A stretch of DNA of 64,000 nt from Micrasema longulum (GCA_022494885.1 JAGVSM010003685.1:1-64000), one strand, 5' to 3'. Shown: positions 1 to 11,034, numbered from the stretch's first letter. A program made the numbers and translations. The notes: generated from the letters alone by a model not told the origin.

Positions 1-54
1 TTTTTTTTTCAAAATGATTCTAAAGGCTTTATTTTGTAATACAGTTAGTTTTAT

Positions 55-327
55 CTATGTTTTCTTTGTTTGATAAAAATAAAATGCTACTACAGTAGTT
101 AACGTGTGGTTCAATAATTGCTTTGTAAATAGTTTTGCAGGAGTCCTTATCAATAAATCTTCTGATCCTTCCCAAAATTGATATTTTTTTGCAATCTTAT
201 TTAATACCATCTTAGCGTTTTGGTGAAATGTAAGTTTTGAATCCAACATTACACCTAAATATTTAATTTCAGTGACTTCATTAAGTTTTTCATTAAATTT
301 TATACCGGAGCTGCACTCAACGAGCAT
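55..327 (-). mobile_element. Non-LTR retrotransposon RT fragment (thumb region)
   Basis: The minus strand reads about 90 codons containing YLGVMLDSKLTFHQ followed by LNKIAKKYQFW. This is the block just after the palm domain of jockey/CR1-group reverse transcriptases (the YLGv.iD.kLtf signature). Palm, endonuclease and 3' end are missing, so it is a dead internal piece, not a gene. The apparent start codon is only the end of homology. Family assignment within non-LTR elements is uncertain. Confidence 0.7.
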
Positions 328-399
328 GCATATGTCATCTAAAATTGAAGGATACTCATTTTTGGTTCAAAAAAGTTTGTATTTTGATGTAGACAATCA

Positions 400-665
400 A
401 CATTAGGTTTTGGTGGATCCCAATCAGATTCTTTACATAAATTCCTTGTAATTTTTTATCCATTTATTTCTATTCTCTGGATTTTGGGAAATGCAAAAAT
501 AGTATTAACTCACATTTATTATATTCAAAAAAACGTATTCCTATCAGTGCACCCCTGTAACTAAGAAGAGCTTTGCAATTGCGCCGCTAGGCGTAGTTTG
601 ACGTTTCCGAAAATATGTATTTATACATTAATTGTTTTAAGCTTTGTTATTCACTCGTGAACAAA
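400..665 (+). repeat. Dispersed repeat family K, copy 1
   Basis: The stretch beginning GGATCCCAATCAGATTCTT and continuing to TTGTTTTAAGCTTTGTTA recurs with substitutions at 13366-13510 and 15340-15480; its last part recurs at 16195-16220. It has no coding content. It is non-autonomous repeat DNA of unknown class. Confidence 0.6.
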
Positions 666-1508
666 TATTTACCAACAAATAGTTACACTATCCTTTTTAC
701 AATGTTTACCTGACAGGTTTTTATATGCTTTTGTTACACAAGCAGGCATTTTGGTTTCGATTCTAAACATCACGCCTGGCAGTCGAAGAATGATTAAATA
801 GTTGGGCATGACTGAGCGTTTGGGCATAAGTTAAGTGAAATAATTTTCGAGGGCTCAGTGCATGTCTATGTGTATTAATATGCCAATGTTTCAAAACTAT
901 ACTTATTTATTTAGGAATAGTTTTAAAAACTTACAGTAGTTCATATTTACAATACCAAAATTATTTATCCCTTTTAACCCGGGTGTTCATTCAAATATAT
1001 ATATGAAATTTATGTTTTATTTACTCCTGTATCTACCAAAATTCAAAATCGGTGAGTTTGTATTTTATTTCCGGTCTCTCTAAGTATGTCTCTATTTTTT
1101 TCTGCTTATGTTGGTAGTCGGTATTACACATAGTTTTTTTTTTTAGTTTTACAGCTGGCTCCTGGTTGGTTCGCTTGTTTTGGAGCGATTTTCTGTCGTC
1201 CTTTTAAATGGGCAAGTTGTAAATATGTTTCACTAAAATTAAAGTAATTTGATTGAATTAAAATACTTATATTGTACACAAGACATGTTCCATGAACTTG
1301 GATAATTTAATAAAGAAAACAAAATATTTTGTATATCAACAGGAATTGATTCGGGACGGGTTGAGTAAGTTTTTGTTATTAATTTGAAGTCTTTAAAATA
1401 CAATTTTTTTTATATTCCGAGTTTTGGAAAACTACCGTGCCAACCGTACCAACAGGCCAAAAATCCAAATTACTCCGGTGAACAGAACACCTAGGTTTGA
1501 GAAAAATC
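666..1508. other. No gene seen; one short inverted match
   Basis: AT-rich sequence without a recognisable gene. The only structure noted is 801-837, which matches 62452-62488 in inverted orientation at about 35 of 37 bases, with GTTGGGCATGACTGAGC as its core. This is a small fragment of an unclassified repeat. Confidence 0.5.
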
Positions 1509-1590
1509 ACATTTTTCATTATTTCATTCTAACAGGGACTCGAACCCTTCCTGTGTGAGGCAAACATCTTAGCCGTCACACCAGTAGCTC
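1509..1590 (-). mobile_element. tRNA-like SINE head
   Basis: On the minus strand GGTGTGACGGCTAAGATG resembles a pol III A box and GGGTTCGAGTCCC is a good B box about 35 bases later. The acceptor arms do not pair as a functional tRNA would, so this is a SINE head rather than a tRNA gene. It abuts the MITE beginning at 1584. Confidence 0.5.
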
Positions 1591-2135
1591 AATCACAAAT
1601 AACTATCGACGTGCTAATAAGCGAAGTGATAACAATTTCTCACCATGGTTGTTTATCGTATTCGCGATCACAATGCAACATCCGTGAATACTAATATTAA
1701 ATGTCGAAATATTTATATTTCGCGATGTATAATCCTGCTGCGCAATCGCATATTTGAATTTCACCGGTGTAAATATGGAAAATATTCCAAAAGTGCTATT
1801 TTTATTTATTATTTATCATGCTATTTATTGCAAGAAAAGAAGTCGTTATAGTAATTATAATTTAATTTTCAATTTTTTGTAATAGACACTCCTTACTTTT
1901 TTGCAAATGCAATATATTGTATTATTTTTTATAGTAAACGCCGATTTTTCGCCAGTGAACTGTATTTATTTACTAGGAAAACAAAAAACAAACTGACACG
2001 AGCGTCGACTTAGAGATTACACACGCGTTGACTTATGACTGCGATAACTTGAGCATGTTCATTATTGTTCATTGTGATCGCTCAAAGGCTTAGCATGTTT
2101 TTAAGCACGCCGATAGTTATTTGTGATTGAGCTAC
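1584..2135. mobile_element. MITE family B, copy 1
   Basis: The terminal inverted repeats read GTAGCTCAATCACAAATAAC at the left and its complement ending GAGCTAC at the right, about 32 bases each. Internal sequence matches copies at 9946-10539 and 41342-42381, including a CpG-bearing block TATCGTATTCGCGATCAC. It has no transposase. The 68-codon frame at 1645 lies wholly inside the element and is not a gene. Confidence 0.85.
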
Positions 2136-2626
2136 AGGGAAGCTGCCCAATGAATAATATCGCTGACAATTGCTGTAAGAGTCCGTCAAATATCCGTTCA
2201 CAATATTTTAGAAGAAAACTCCTCATATGTCTCAACTTTTAATTTAATTTTGTATATTTCCTACTCCATATTATTTCATTTGAACAATGTGACTTGTGAT
2301 TTGTTAACACTTAAATATACAGTGTTTTATTTTCTTCTGTTTATTGTACATTTTAATTGGCTGTGTATATTTGTATTGTATTATATATCTGCAGAATTTT
2401 GTGACAAACTGTGTGTTTGTCACAACAGAGAAAAAAAGCAAAATTAATTCTTATTCTGAGAATTCATCACTGCGATGTATCCTGTATGTACATGTGTACA
2501 TATGTATGTAGATCTATTGTGATAGGTCCCTATAAATTAGTTCTCGCCCTCCAAACCCAGGTCTTTGAGAGCCTAGCTGTGGAGTGGACGGGCGAGTGTT
2601 ATCATATTGCTATCTCCCCACCAAAC
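2136..2626. other. No gene seen
   Basis: AT-rich sequence with a short purine/pyrimidine-alternating stretch (TGTACATGTGTACATATG near 2487). The short frames at 2250 and 2411 lack any recognisable domain. Confidence 0.4.
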
Positions 2627-3161
2627 CCAGGGCCCTAATTACAATGGAAAGTTGACAGAGTTGTATTCGTCTGTCTATAAAGAATTTCAAGGCTTTAAAA
2701 AAGTTTTGTAATCATTTTGGTGAATTGATCATGTCCAATCAATTTAATCCCAGTCAGTGAAGAATTCACTTCCCTCTCTTCTCAATCCGGTGAATTACAT
2801 ATTATGTACTTCTGGATTACTTTCTTTCAGCACAAAGATGCTAAGGCTGTTAGATTTCAGACAGCTCATTTTGGGCAGCTTTTCTCGTTTGACAATGAGC
2901 AAATTTTCCATGTATGTGGGCACCGCCAAGGAGACTTATGTCCTCAAATGCGGTGTGCGGTGGGCAAGTTGTCTATAAAGAAAAATCAATATTTGTATAT
3001 GAAAATGAGTATATTTGCATGAAAGTATCTTCATCGGTAACCTATAATTGAACATGTTTTAAAGAAACAAATGTATGCATATTCTGCTTTTCATAAAGAA
3101 AACTTAATTTTACTTTGTAGGTAAAATTTAAGATGTTAACTTCCCATTGTAATCGGGGCCC
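2627..3161. mobile_element. MITE family C, copy 1
   Basis: Left end AGGGCCCTAATTACAATGG and right end CCATTGTAATCGGGGCCC form imperfect terminal inverted repeats of roughly 28 bases. Internal sequence around GAGTATATTTGCATGAA and CGGTAACCTATAATTGA recurs at 11643-11766 and 31088-31325. It is a non-autonomous DNA element with no transposase. The frames at 2757 and 2804 fall inside it. Confidence 0.7.
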
Positions 3162-3413
3162 AGCAGCCTGATTCTGACTCTGTGCTATCGCAAGTTAAAG
3201 CTGAAATTAACACGGCCGCGCTTTACTTCGAACGTCAATTCAAATCCGTATTCTGGGTGGTATTCCAAACGCTATTGTGGCCGTATTATCTCGTGTATTT
3301 ACATACAAAATACATGAGAAAAACTGTTTGCTCTTGCCTGGAGTGGCTCAGAATAGCACCCCTGTTAACACAAGCTCGTGTTAAAAAATCGCGAACTTAG
3401 AATCAGGCCGCTG
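3162..3413. mobile_element. MITE family E, copy 1
   Basis: The ends CAGCAGCCTGATTCTGA and TTAGAATCAGGCCGCTG are terminal inverted repeats. The core GGTATTCCAAACGCTATTGT to TCAGAATAGCACCCCTG is repeated in inverted orientation at 11545-11645. The 72-codon frame inside is non-genic. Confidence 0.7.
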
Positions 3414-3420
3414 GTTGTTA

Positions 3421-3650
3421 AAGTATGGGGCTCTTAGGTAGGGGGCGAGCTACTTTTGTGATTAAAGCATCACATTCAAATAGAATCTGTATCGGTGTTT
3501 CCTCATCTGCACTGCAGAACCTACATCTAGAAGTTCAGAAAAGTTCATTCTAGCACGGTGTTTATTCAATCTCCAGTGCCCTGTAAGGATTTTCCAAACT
3601 TGCGTATGTTTTATTCTAGCTTTTCTCATTATAATCTGTATTTTAAGCTA
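3421..3650 (-). mobile_element. Jockey/R1-type LINE, post-RNase H fragment
   Basis: Minus-strand translation gives LTGHWRLNKHRARMN, the segment that follows the RNase H domain in jockey/R1-group elements. The DNA continues through GTAGGTTCTGCAGTGCAGA and aligns with 47500-47600, where the frame is better kept (CRFCSADEETPVYI). The frame shifts after the first 15-20 residues. It is a decayed terminal fragment. Confidence 0.7.
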
Positions 3651-3656
3651 TTATAT

Positions 3657-3937
3657 CCGAACCTTAAGAGTAATAATTCGCCCCACTAAAAGAAAAGCCC
3701 TTTTGCTCTTTTACGTAGAACAAAAGCATTCAAAATTTAAGGTTTGGTTATTAGTTTAACAGCAAACGTGTAACGGGCGGTTTCGGTTCGCGCTTGCAAT
3801 TCTCGACCTGAGTACACACGGCCCGTTGTATCGCTGTGAACTGTAGCTGACTTTGTAGTTGAAAATCATAGAATGGTTTTCGTCGGTATGGGCAACACTT
3901 TTAGCCAGTGGCGTATTATTACTCTTAAGCTCGGAAC
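3657..3937. mobile_element. MITE family M, copy 1
   Basis: Left CCGAACCTTAAGAGTAATAA and right TTATTACTCTTAAGCTCGG are terminal inverted repeats. A truncated inverted relative lies at 40185-40330, sharing the block around AAAATCATAGAATGGTTTTC. No coding capacity. Confidence 0.65.
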
Positions 3938-4530
3938 TTACCCATGTTTTATGCTACTTTTTCCAAACTTGTGTATTTACCTATTTTATTCAAACTCACC
4001 TGTGTTCTTTTAGGCTTGTTTTTATCCTTTAACAATACTCAAAGTTATTCCTTGTAAATTTATAACATTAGAAATTATCTTTGAATTAGTTACAAATACC
4101 TCCACTAGATGGCATTATTCGCTTAGTAATAATAAATTAGAGGTGTTCGATATTTAGGGAGACATTGCATTGTCATGTTCACAAATGATGATTAATATTT
4201 TTTTATGTGTCAAATTATATCAGACGAAACTTATAAAAATAACTGTATTTCAATCTATGGTGTAGACAATTTCTGATGTAATTAATTAGGTAATTGCTAG
4301 GTTATAAAGTAGGATACTTGATAAACTTCCACATACATTAATTTGACCAATTAGCGCTTTCACACTCTAATGGGCATCTTGTTAGTAAATTTGTAAAGCC
4401 GTGAAAGCGAATTACAATTAAAATACATATTTGACAAAATGGTGAATGTCATCAGCGCGTTACCCGCTAGATTCAAATTAAAGTACTTTTAAATCGCTTG
4501 TATAAATTATGTGTATTTACGTACACAGAA
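3938..4530. other. No gene seen
   Basis: AT-rich sequence. The last ~90 bases probably include the non-coding 3' tail of the minus-strand LINE that follows, but no poly-A or tandem tail marks its end. Confidence 0.3.
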
Positions 4531-5140
4531 TTACGTCTGTAGTGCATTAAATAATGAAAACATTTTTGTGTTTTTGCTCCTGTATATCGGAATATGAAAC
4601 GATCTATGCTGACGCTGTCTCAGGTAATTGTCAGGAACATACAGACCGATGCTCATTATAATCTTAGAATTATCGACCATACCGCGCAACAATCGATAAA
4701 AATGTGTAGTCAAATACACATTCCTTCTAGTCTCTAAACTGTTACAGCCGAGCATACCCTGGAGAAACTCGGTCGGGTAGAGCCGAGGATAATACCCGCA
4801 CTCTCTCATGTAGAGATATCTCAGAGACTTCTTTTGGATTTTCTCACCATGTACTTCAGTTCATGTGCCCCCAAATCATCGAGCCACTCTCGAGTCTACT
4901 TCGCACCGAGGAGTTGTAAAGAGTTCTCAGTATGCGGGTATTTTCAAAAACCCTGGCAGTACGCAGAACGAATCTTAAAATCTTTAATGCATTACCACTG
5001 AGTGTCTCAATGTGTTCATGAAATGTCAGGGTGCTCACAAATCTAATGCCCAGATCCTTAGCATTCGATGTTCGTAGCATCTGAATTTTCTGTTCATTCA
5101 TAATGTGTATAATTTTTTTCTCCGATGTCCTTACAATCAA
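4531..5140 (-). mobile_element. Jockey-like LINE, RT C-terminal half
   Basis: Two overlapping minus-strand frames join across a frameshift near 4830. The upstream part has AKDLGIRFVSTLTFHEHIE and NALKILRFVLRTARVF, the RT thumb. The downstream part has GYYPRLYPTEFLQGMLG and IGLYVPDNYLRQRQHRSFHI, the connection segment ahead of the C terminus. Endonuclease and catalytic YADD box are absent. A second, shorter copy lies at 30600-30835 on the same strand. At 5137-5140 it abuts a plus-strand LINE. Confidence 0.8.
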
Positions 5141-5755
5141 AACTCTTTATTGCTCAACTGTTCACCCTCTTCTAGAATATGCCTCCGTGGTCTGGTCTCC
5201 ATTCTATGTGAATCGCATAAATTACATTGAATCAGTCCAACATCGCTCACTTTGAAAAGTAGCGGGGATGCTTGGACTAGAGAGAGGTAATTATTCTTAT
5301 GCTGATATAGAGTCAATGCTAAATATTTCAAGTCTACAAAAACATAGAACTAATATTGATTCCATATATATATTCGGCATACTAAATGGTATAATCGATG
5401 TGCTATCATTACTGGGACAAGTTAAATTCAATATTCTGACTCGTGGGTTGAGAAACAATGAAGCACTGTTCATCGATCAGCATAGAACAAACTATGGCCT
5501 TAATTCTCCAATGACCTGTCTTTGTCGTATTGTTAACTCGAGACAAGATCTGGACTTTTTTGGTTGAAGTTTACAGCGATTTAAACGAGCACTAAATAAG
5601 TAGTCCAGATCTTGTCTTGATGACCCTTATGTTTGTCAATGCTTCTTGTCTTTTTTAAAAATGTTTTTAACTATTCTTATCTCGTCATATTAAAACCCTA
5701 TAAATTGTATAAATGGACAATGTCCGTTAATGAATAAATAAATAAATATAAAATG
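5137..5755 (+). mobile_element. Jockey-like LINE, 5'-truncated, with 3' tail
   Basis: The plus strand reads LYCSTVHPLLEYASVVWSP, then after one stop LGLERGNYSYADIESML and HRTNYGLNSPMTCLCRIVNS, ending RQDLDFFG. This is the RT C terminus of a jockey-like family also seen at 18002-18395, 40853-41172 and, more distantly, 44773-45745. A non-coding 3' region follows and ends in AATAAATAAATAAATA at about 5735-5750, the simple-repeat tail expected from target-primed reverse transcription. It is 5'-truncated and disabled. Confidence 0.8.
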
Positions 5756-5944
5756 ATGACTCGCTTCATCGGTCGTTGCTCTATATTTCAGGTGAAATGA
5801 TTTAGCACATGTGTGTGTCATCGATCATGGACTATGACCCCCACAGGACCATTACTGGAAATAATTTTGTTGTCAAACTTGTCTCGCAGTAAATTCATGG
5901 TTTCACGAAGAGCCCTACACGTCGGCGAACGTCTTCTTCAGTCT

Positions 5945-6030
5945 TGTTCTCTCCACTTCTGGATAAAGGCCTCTTGCAAACGCTTCCACTCATTCGCTTT
6001 TTTAATATCGCAATATCGTCGGCCCATCTT
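5945..6030 (-). mobile_element. RTE/R-type LINE C-terminal tail
   Basis: Minus-strand reading gives KKANEWKRLQEAFIQKW then REQD and a stop. This matches the very C terminus of RTE-like endonuclease/RT proteins, where a W..l.EAF.qkW motif closes the protein. Only about 28 codons remain. A run of T follows at about 6030-6040. Confidence 0.55.
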
Positions 6031-6280
6031 TTTTTTTTTTCTTTTCTTTTGACCCTTATTTTTTGATTTAATAGCCACCTAAGTGCAGGTAGGGAAATGG
6101 CGATCTTTTAAAAAATGGTAATTGAACGTAGTTACAATAAAACAGTCAGTCATAAAAAAGTGAAACTGAGATAATAGCACATTTTAAAAATAGTAATAAT
6201 CAAATCTACTCAACAGTTAGAATGTTTTTGACTTTGACAAATGATAAACATGAAAAATGATAAACATAAAAATGTTACAT

Positions 6281-6756
6281 GATTAGAATGACAGCTGTCA
6301 GAAAAAGTGGCGACATGACTTTGTAGTAACGTCAAAAGAGTTATTTATATTGACACATGAAAAATCATTTGTATCTGCTTGAAACATAATCAACATTAAT
6401 ATATAAAATCAGCGTTTAAACTAAAAGAAAACTAAAATAAACCTAATTATCAACGACGTTCTTACAAGGTTACATCATTTTGTAAAAACGCTAGAGATGG
6501 GACAAATTAATCAATGTAAATTGATCAAATAAAAAAATAATTAATTTGTCGTTGTTCATGAAAAAAGTATAAACGTCTCATTTTTTGTTGAATAATTATG
6601 TTAAACACACTATAATAGGCTCGTTTTTGCGTTTTTTATATCAATTTTCGGAAACAGAGTTTCATGATTGCATGAAATAGCCGATAAAATCGATTTGATC
6701 AGTGATCAGTAATTTCCCATCACTAATGAAATTGTTTGACAGCTGTCATTCTAATC
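6281..6756. mobile_element. Nested MITE with 20-bp perfect inverted repeats
   Basis: GATTAGAATGACAGCTGTCA at 6281-6300 is repeated exactly as its complement at 6737-6756. The repeats contain the palindrome TGACAGCTGTCA. The 476-bp element lies inside family T copy 1 and is therefore younger than that copy. No transposase. Confidence 0.75.
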
Positions 6757-6814
6757 AAGCTATATTTTAAGGACTATAGTTTTTTTTTTTTATATCACAA
6801 ACAAGAATCGAATT

Positions 6815-6900
6815 ATTTTATTTATTTACTTTATTTCACCGAAAAGCCAACAGACATTTATAAATTTACAAGATACAATTATATTATAAATACATATCTT
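6815..6900 (-). mobile_element. Probable LINE 3' tail
   Basis: On the minus strand the sequence TGTCTGTTGGCTTTTCGGTG runs into AAATAAAGTAAATAAATAAA, the layout of a LINE 3' end with a tandem A-rich tail. Sequence upstream on that strand (to about 7100) has no readable protein. Confidence 0.4.
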
Positions 6901-7384
6901 AAATTTGATGATTTATTGGTGTTTATTTTGTAGAACTCCATATTTAAACTTATACAATGAGAAATCAAACACAGATTTGAGTCTATTGAACACTTTATTT
7001 TGTATACTTAATAAATATTTACTTTGTCATAATTTTTTCCGAAATTCAAATATAAATACCTTAATCCCCCAGTACCTATTCAATATTTAGCCTTGCCCTT
7101 AACTATTGGTTTTTCTAACAATTATGATTAATGTACATGCTATAGTTCATAAGAATATTTTGATTATTTATTTTTTACATTGAATTATATAACTATATAA
7201 GGACATTTAATCCATCTAATCTTCACATTCGTTTGAAAATGCCCTAACAAGGTGAAGCAAATGCCACAAAATTTTTGTTTTTATATTTGTAAAAATGAAA
7301 TAAAGTTTTCAGTCAGTTCAAAATCATGGACTGGCGGCTTTCTGCAAAACTACGCTAAAAATATTCCACAGCTTGTAAAGTATG

Positions 7385-7720
7385 CAAGTTCAGTGGTTTT
7401 ATTTATTGAATTATTTGTTAATAGACTATCAAAGGAAGTCGAAATAAATATATATATTATATTATCAACGGCAGTATTTTTTGAAGTTTTGTTATTTTGA
7501 AATTACTCCGCCTGTGACGTCACAAGTTCTCTTCGGTGAGTTCTGCTGATTTGTGGGTTGGCTTCCTGTAAACTAGAAATCTATCACAACACTATCATTG
7601 GTCAATTCGGAAGAACTAGCGACGTCATTCAATGTAGTTATTTTTTATTAAAATAATTGTTTTTAATTTTTTCATACATATTTGAGAAACATTGTCGTAC
7701 AATGGGCAATTATCATGGAT
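7385..7720. mobile_element. MITE family A, copy 1
   Basis: Matches the family consensus from AAGTTCAGTGGTTTT through the central CTCCGCCTGTGACGTCAC to the A/T-rich right half. Family A has at least seven copies here (also 11767, 26006, 34090, 38978, 43715 and 52583). Its intact ends resemble GAGGAACTTCAG/CTGAACTTCCTC. Each half carries a GACGTCA motif, often as the full palindrome TGACGTCA. Confidence 0.7.
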
Positions 7721-8145
7721 TTTTTTATTAGCTAATAAATTAATCTAAAAAATCACAAGCCAATCGATACTATTCTTATTAAAATCTGTCAATAAATAAG
7801 GGAGATATAAAGGATTCAATTCTTGTAATTTGAATGGTGCCAAAAACAAACAATTCGTGACGTCTTCGGATGTTTTGTGACGTCATCGGATGTTTTTCAT
7901 GAATGTCTATGGATTTTATAGAGTATTGTAGATAGATTCCCTTTTCTATGTGTCGTTTGTTTACATTTTCGGCGTCCTGTCACTTATCAAACCATACGAG
8001 TTGTGATTTATAATTTTCCTGATAAATTGAATTAATTTTGAAAAGGTTGAAAACCATAAAATAATAAAAGAAATTCGAGATGTAAGATGTAATCCGTTTT
8101 CACTTTCATCTGTCAGTTCCTGGAACTGGAGTGTGGAGCGGGTAA
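7721..8145. other. No gene seen
   Basis: AT-rich sequence. Two tandem-like TTTTGTGACGTC blocks lie near 7856-7885 (GTGACGTCTTCGGATGTTTT and GTGACGTCATCGGATGTTTT), a local direct duplication. Confidence 0.4.
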
Positions 8146-8156
8146 GGGGGGGGGGG
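8146..8156 (+). repeat. Poly-G tract (11 G)
   Basis: Uninterrupted run of eleven G following GGTAA. A second, thirteen-G run lies at 8304-8316. Such runs are rare in this AT-rich window. Confidence 0.9.
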
Positions 8157-8303
8157 CTTTTTAAATATTTTTTTATATGGAAGTTGCTTATTATTTACTT
8201 TGCTTATGATATACAAGGTTTACATTTCAAATAAGTGGATTTTTCTGCAATTCTTTTATTTTAAATTTAGCTAACTGTTGGGGATCAGGAAGGAGATGCT
8301 AAA

Positions 8304-8316
8304 GGGGGGGGGGGGG
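8304..8316 (+). repeat. Poly-G tract (13 G)
   Basis: Uninterrupted run of thirteen G, set between GCTAAA and CTAAAG. Possibly duplicated together with the tract at 8146, although the flanks share little. Confidence 0.9.
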
Positions 8317-8516
8317 CTAAAGAAAATATGCATAAACAACTCTCCTTTAATTTCGATCTGTGGCCTGTGGCATTACCAACATTAAAATGAATGCCATACT
8401 CGTGAACTTCTGTGACAAAATTTATTACCAACTTACGAAACGATCGTTTTCGAAAGACCTTATTTTCCAAACGAAAATACATTTTTTTTAAAAATAAATA
8501 TTAGCGTTCTCATAAC

Positions 8517-8584
8517 TTACCCAAACATTTCAATTTTGGTGACCATTTTCAACGAGTTGTAAATAACTCACTATTAGAAAATGG
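8517..8584 (-). mobile_element. SINE family S1, 3' fragment
   Basis: The complement reads CATTTTCTAATAGTGAGTTA and AACTCGTTGAAAATGG, the body that follows the tRNA-like head of the S1 SINE at 14578 and 29103. The tRNA-like head is missing here. Confidence 0.65.
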
Positions 8585-8697
8585 AAATCGAAAATATTCA
8601 TTATAAAGACTAGGAGAATCTTTAAAAAATCTTTTATTTGTAGAGTAGGTTAAATCCGATATTCCTCCCGAGTGATAATACCCTTTTAAACGGACTC

Positions 8698-8885
8698 ATT
8701 TTTATATCCAATTTCCAATAGCACTGAACTTCCTCACTAAACCAGCCAACATATCATTAGCCCTACAAATGCCGAGAGTTTTATCATATTCCCTTCCCAA
8801 AGTCATATTTTTTGTAATATCTTTTAATCTCGATAACTCCCAAGTGGGTTAAATTTAAATGTTCTCAAAATATTGTTAGTAATTG
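8698..8885. mobile_element. Family A end fragment plus family D fragment
   Basis: 8698-8739 (ATCCAATTTCCAATAGCACT then GAACTTCCTCA) matches the terminal part of MITE family A. 8740-8885 (AAACCAGCCAACATATCATT to CTCAAAATATTGTTAG) matches one arm and the head of foldback family D. Both are truncated. Confidence 0.55.
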
Positions 8886-9024
8886 AATTAATTTAAATGT
8901 ACTGTTACGATGTATATACTATGTTAAATATAAATATACATGTATAAATATATTTAAAAAATATTTTATTTTCCTTCCTTCTTCCTGTGTCTTGCTAGGT
9001 CGCTCCTACGATGACCATCACTTT

Positions 9025-9930
9025 GGAGTAATCTCTATTCTGGGGTGCTATTATGAATCATCTCACGGGGGTAGGAAAATTTTTTTTGTGGATTTTCATT
9101 TTTTGCTCGAGACTCCGCTTTGATTCATATATCACCTTTAGGACAAAAACAGCTCAAATTAAACTTTTAAGATTTTTTATTTTTTATTTTAATTTATTTT
9201 AATAGAAACCATTTTTGAGAAGGAAATATGGAAGTCTAGGCATTTACAGAGCATATAACCTGTCATTGGCTGGTTTAAGTGGCCACTTTACACACTGTGT
9301 AACATTCACCCATGCCCATGATCCCACGTGATAAAGGTTTCAGCACGTTTACTTTACAAAAGTCAACAGGTGGAGAAATGTGAATGTTCAAACATGGGCA
9401 GAATGGTGAATGTTACGCAGTGTGTAAAGTGGCCACTTAAACCAGCCAATGACAGGTCATAAGCCCTGTAAATGCCAAGACTTCCATATTCCTTTCTCAA
9501 AAATAGTTTCCCTCTCTGTTGAAATAAATTTAAATATGAATAACTCCCTAGGGAGGAAATCCAGCCAGTCTGCAAGCATTTGGACATACTGAAACATTGT
9601 TTTTAATTTTAAGCTGAAAGTTTAAGTCTGACTCGCTCGAATTTACATTCTCCATTTTAGGTCAAAACTTTTGTAACTTTCATTAATTTTACAAAGCCGA
9701 GTATTTGATGCGTAAAAGTATACAAAACAAACCCCGTAAAAAGATTCCACAAATTTATTTTTTTTTAAACGAAAAACACATCCAGTCGTAGATTTTCAAA
9801 AACTCATCAAAAAAATCATAACTCGAAAACTACGCAAAATCGCGCAACATAATGGGGGTGATTCGGATACCCCTCAATCTAGGGCACCCACATTTTACAT
9901 TTGGACGTCACATCTCCGGCCACCCTGTAT
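9025..9930. mobile_element. DNA-element remnant with GGCCACCCTGTA end
   Basis: The right edge CCGGCCACCCTGTATA is the complement of TACAGGGTGGCCGG, a terminus style common to Tc1/mariner-like elements with a TA target. The left portion near 9040 (GGGGTGCTATTATGAA) resembles family E. A family D foldback (9203-9603) interrupts the interior. The left terminus was not resolved, so the extent is tentative. Confidence 0.4.
9203..9603. mobile_element. Foldback family D, copy 1
   Basis: Two opposed arms: AAGTCTAGGCATTTACAGAG to AGTGGCCACTTTACACACTG (9228-9300), and the complement from CAGTGTGTAAAGTGGCCACT to CTTCCATATTCC (9418-9492). A degenerate head, TAACTCCCTAGGGAGG to TTTGGACATACTGAAACATT, lies at the right end. 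No coding capacity. The 74-codon frame at 9363-9587 is inside it. Confidence 0.8.
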
Positions 9931-9945
9931 ATAATCTGTGAATCA

Positions 9946-10539
9946 GTAGCTCAATCTCAAATAACTATCGACGTGCTAATAAGCGAAGTGATAACAATTT
10001 ACCACCATGGTGGTTTATCGTATTCGCGATCACAATGCAACATCCGTGAACACCTTATATTAAATGGTTAAATATTTACGTTTCGCGACGTATAATCCTG
10101 CTGCGCAATCACATATTTGAATTTCACCGGTGTAAATACGGAAAATATTCCAAAACTGCTATTTTAATTAATTTATTTATTTATTATTTATCACGCTATT
10201 TATTTCATTTAGCCGGCGGTTGGCAAGCCAAATGTCAAGAAAAGCAGTGGCCATAGTAATTGTAATTTAATTTTTACTTTTTGTATTAGATACTCCTTAC
10301 TATTTTGCCATTGCAATATATTGTATATTTTTTTATAGTAAACGCCGATTTTTTGCCAGTGAATTTTATTTATTTACGAGGCAATAAAAAAACAAACCGA
10401 TACGAGCGTTGACTTAGAGATTACACACGCGTTGACTTATGACTGCGATAACTTAAGCACGTTCATTATGGTCCATTGTGATCGCTCAAATGCTTAGAAT
10501 GTTTTTAAGCACGTCGATAGTTATTTGTGATTGAGCTAC
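9946..10539. mobile_element. MITE family B, copy 2
   Basis: GTAGCTCAATCTCAAATAAC at the left and GTTATTTGTGATTGAGCTAC at the right are its inverted repeats. It is closely similar to copy 1 at 1584 throughout, with an additional ~40-bp segment near 10205-10240 (AGCCGGCGGTTGGCAAGCC) that copy 3 also has and copy 1 lacks. Confidence 0.9.
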
Positions 10540-11034
10540 AGACCTTCCTATATATAAGACGTATTCTTAATAATAAGCTAGTATCTCTATATTAATAATC
10601 TTTTCATTTCTGACCACCAAATTATTACAATTATGTTTGTTAATTAAAGTCACAACATGTTAATGAGTAAATTATTATAAAATTAAAATCCTTAAAAATA
10701 CTTGCCCGTAAATTTAAATCCACGTGTCTTGGCGCCAAATAAGATCGATATCCGGTTTCGTGTCATGGCGGCCGGAACCGGTAGCAAGTAGCAAGGCTTC
10801 CCGCCTAATTCGGTTGATTCGTTTAAATTATATCTAGCCAGTTGGCCGCGAACTGTTCCCCGGTCAAGTACTTATTTTATATAATCCTTTTGTCTTTGAA
10901 GAGATAGTCAACTATTTGGAACGAAAGGAAAGGGGAAGTAATTTTAAATGGAAAATAACTTATTTTAACTTTAAAAATATCTAGACAACTCGCCAAAATA
11001 ATTATTTATAACGCATTTTTATAAACTTATTTTT
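10540..11034. other. No gene seen; moderately GC-richer core
   Basis: 10715-10870 is GC-richer than its surroundings (TGTCATGGCGGCCGGAACCG and CCGCGAACTGTTCCCC). No splice-bounded reading frame or repeat copy was recognised. It could be low-copy host DNA. Confidence 0.3.

Larger units (their letters stand above)
6122..7358. mobile_element. Inverted-repeat element family T, copy 1 (interrupted)
   Basis: Left end TTGAACGTAGTTACAATAAA and right end CTGGCGGCTTTCTGCAAAAC are degenerate versions of the repeats seen intact at 43176-43602 (TGAACGTAGTTATGCAGAAA). Both ends align with copies 2 and 3. The element is enlarged by a nested MITE (6281-6756) and by AT-rich material that includes a possible LINE tail (6815-6900). 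Confidence 0.65.
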
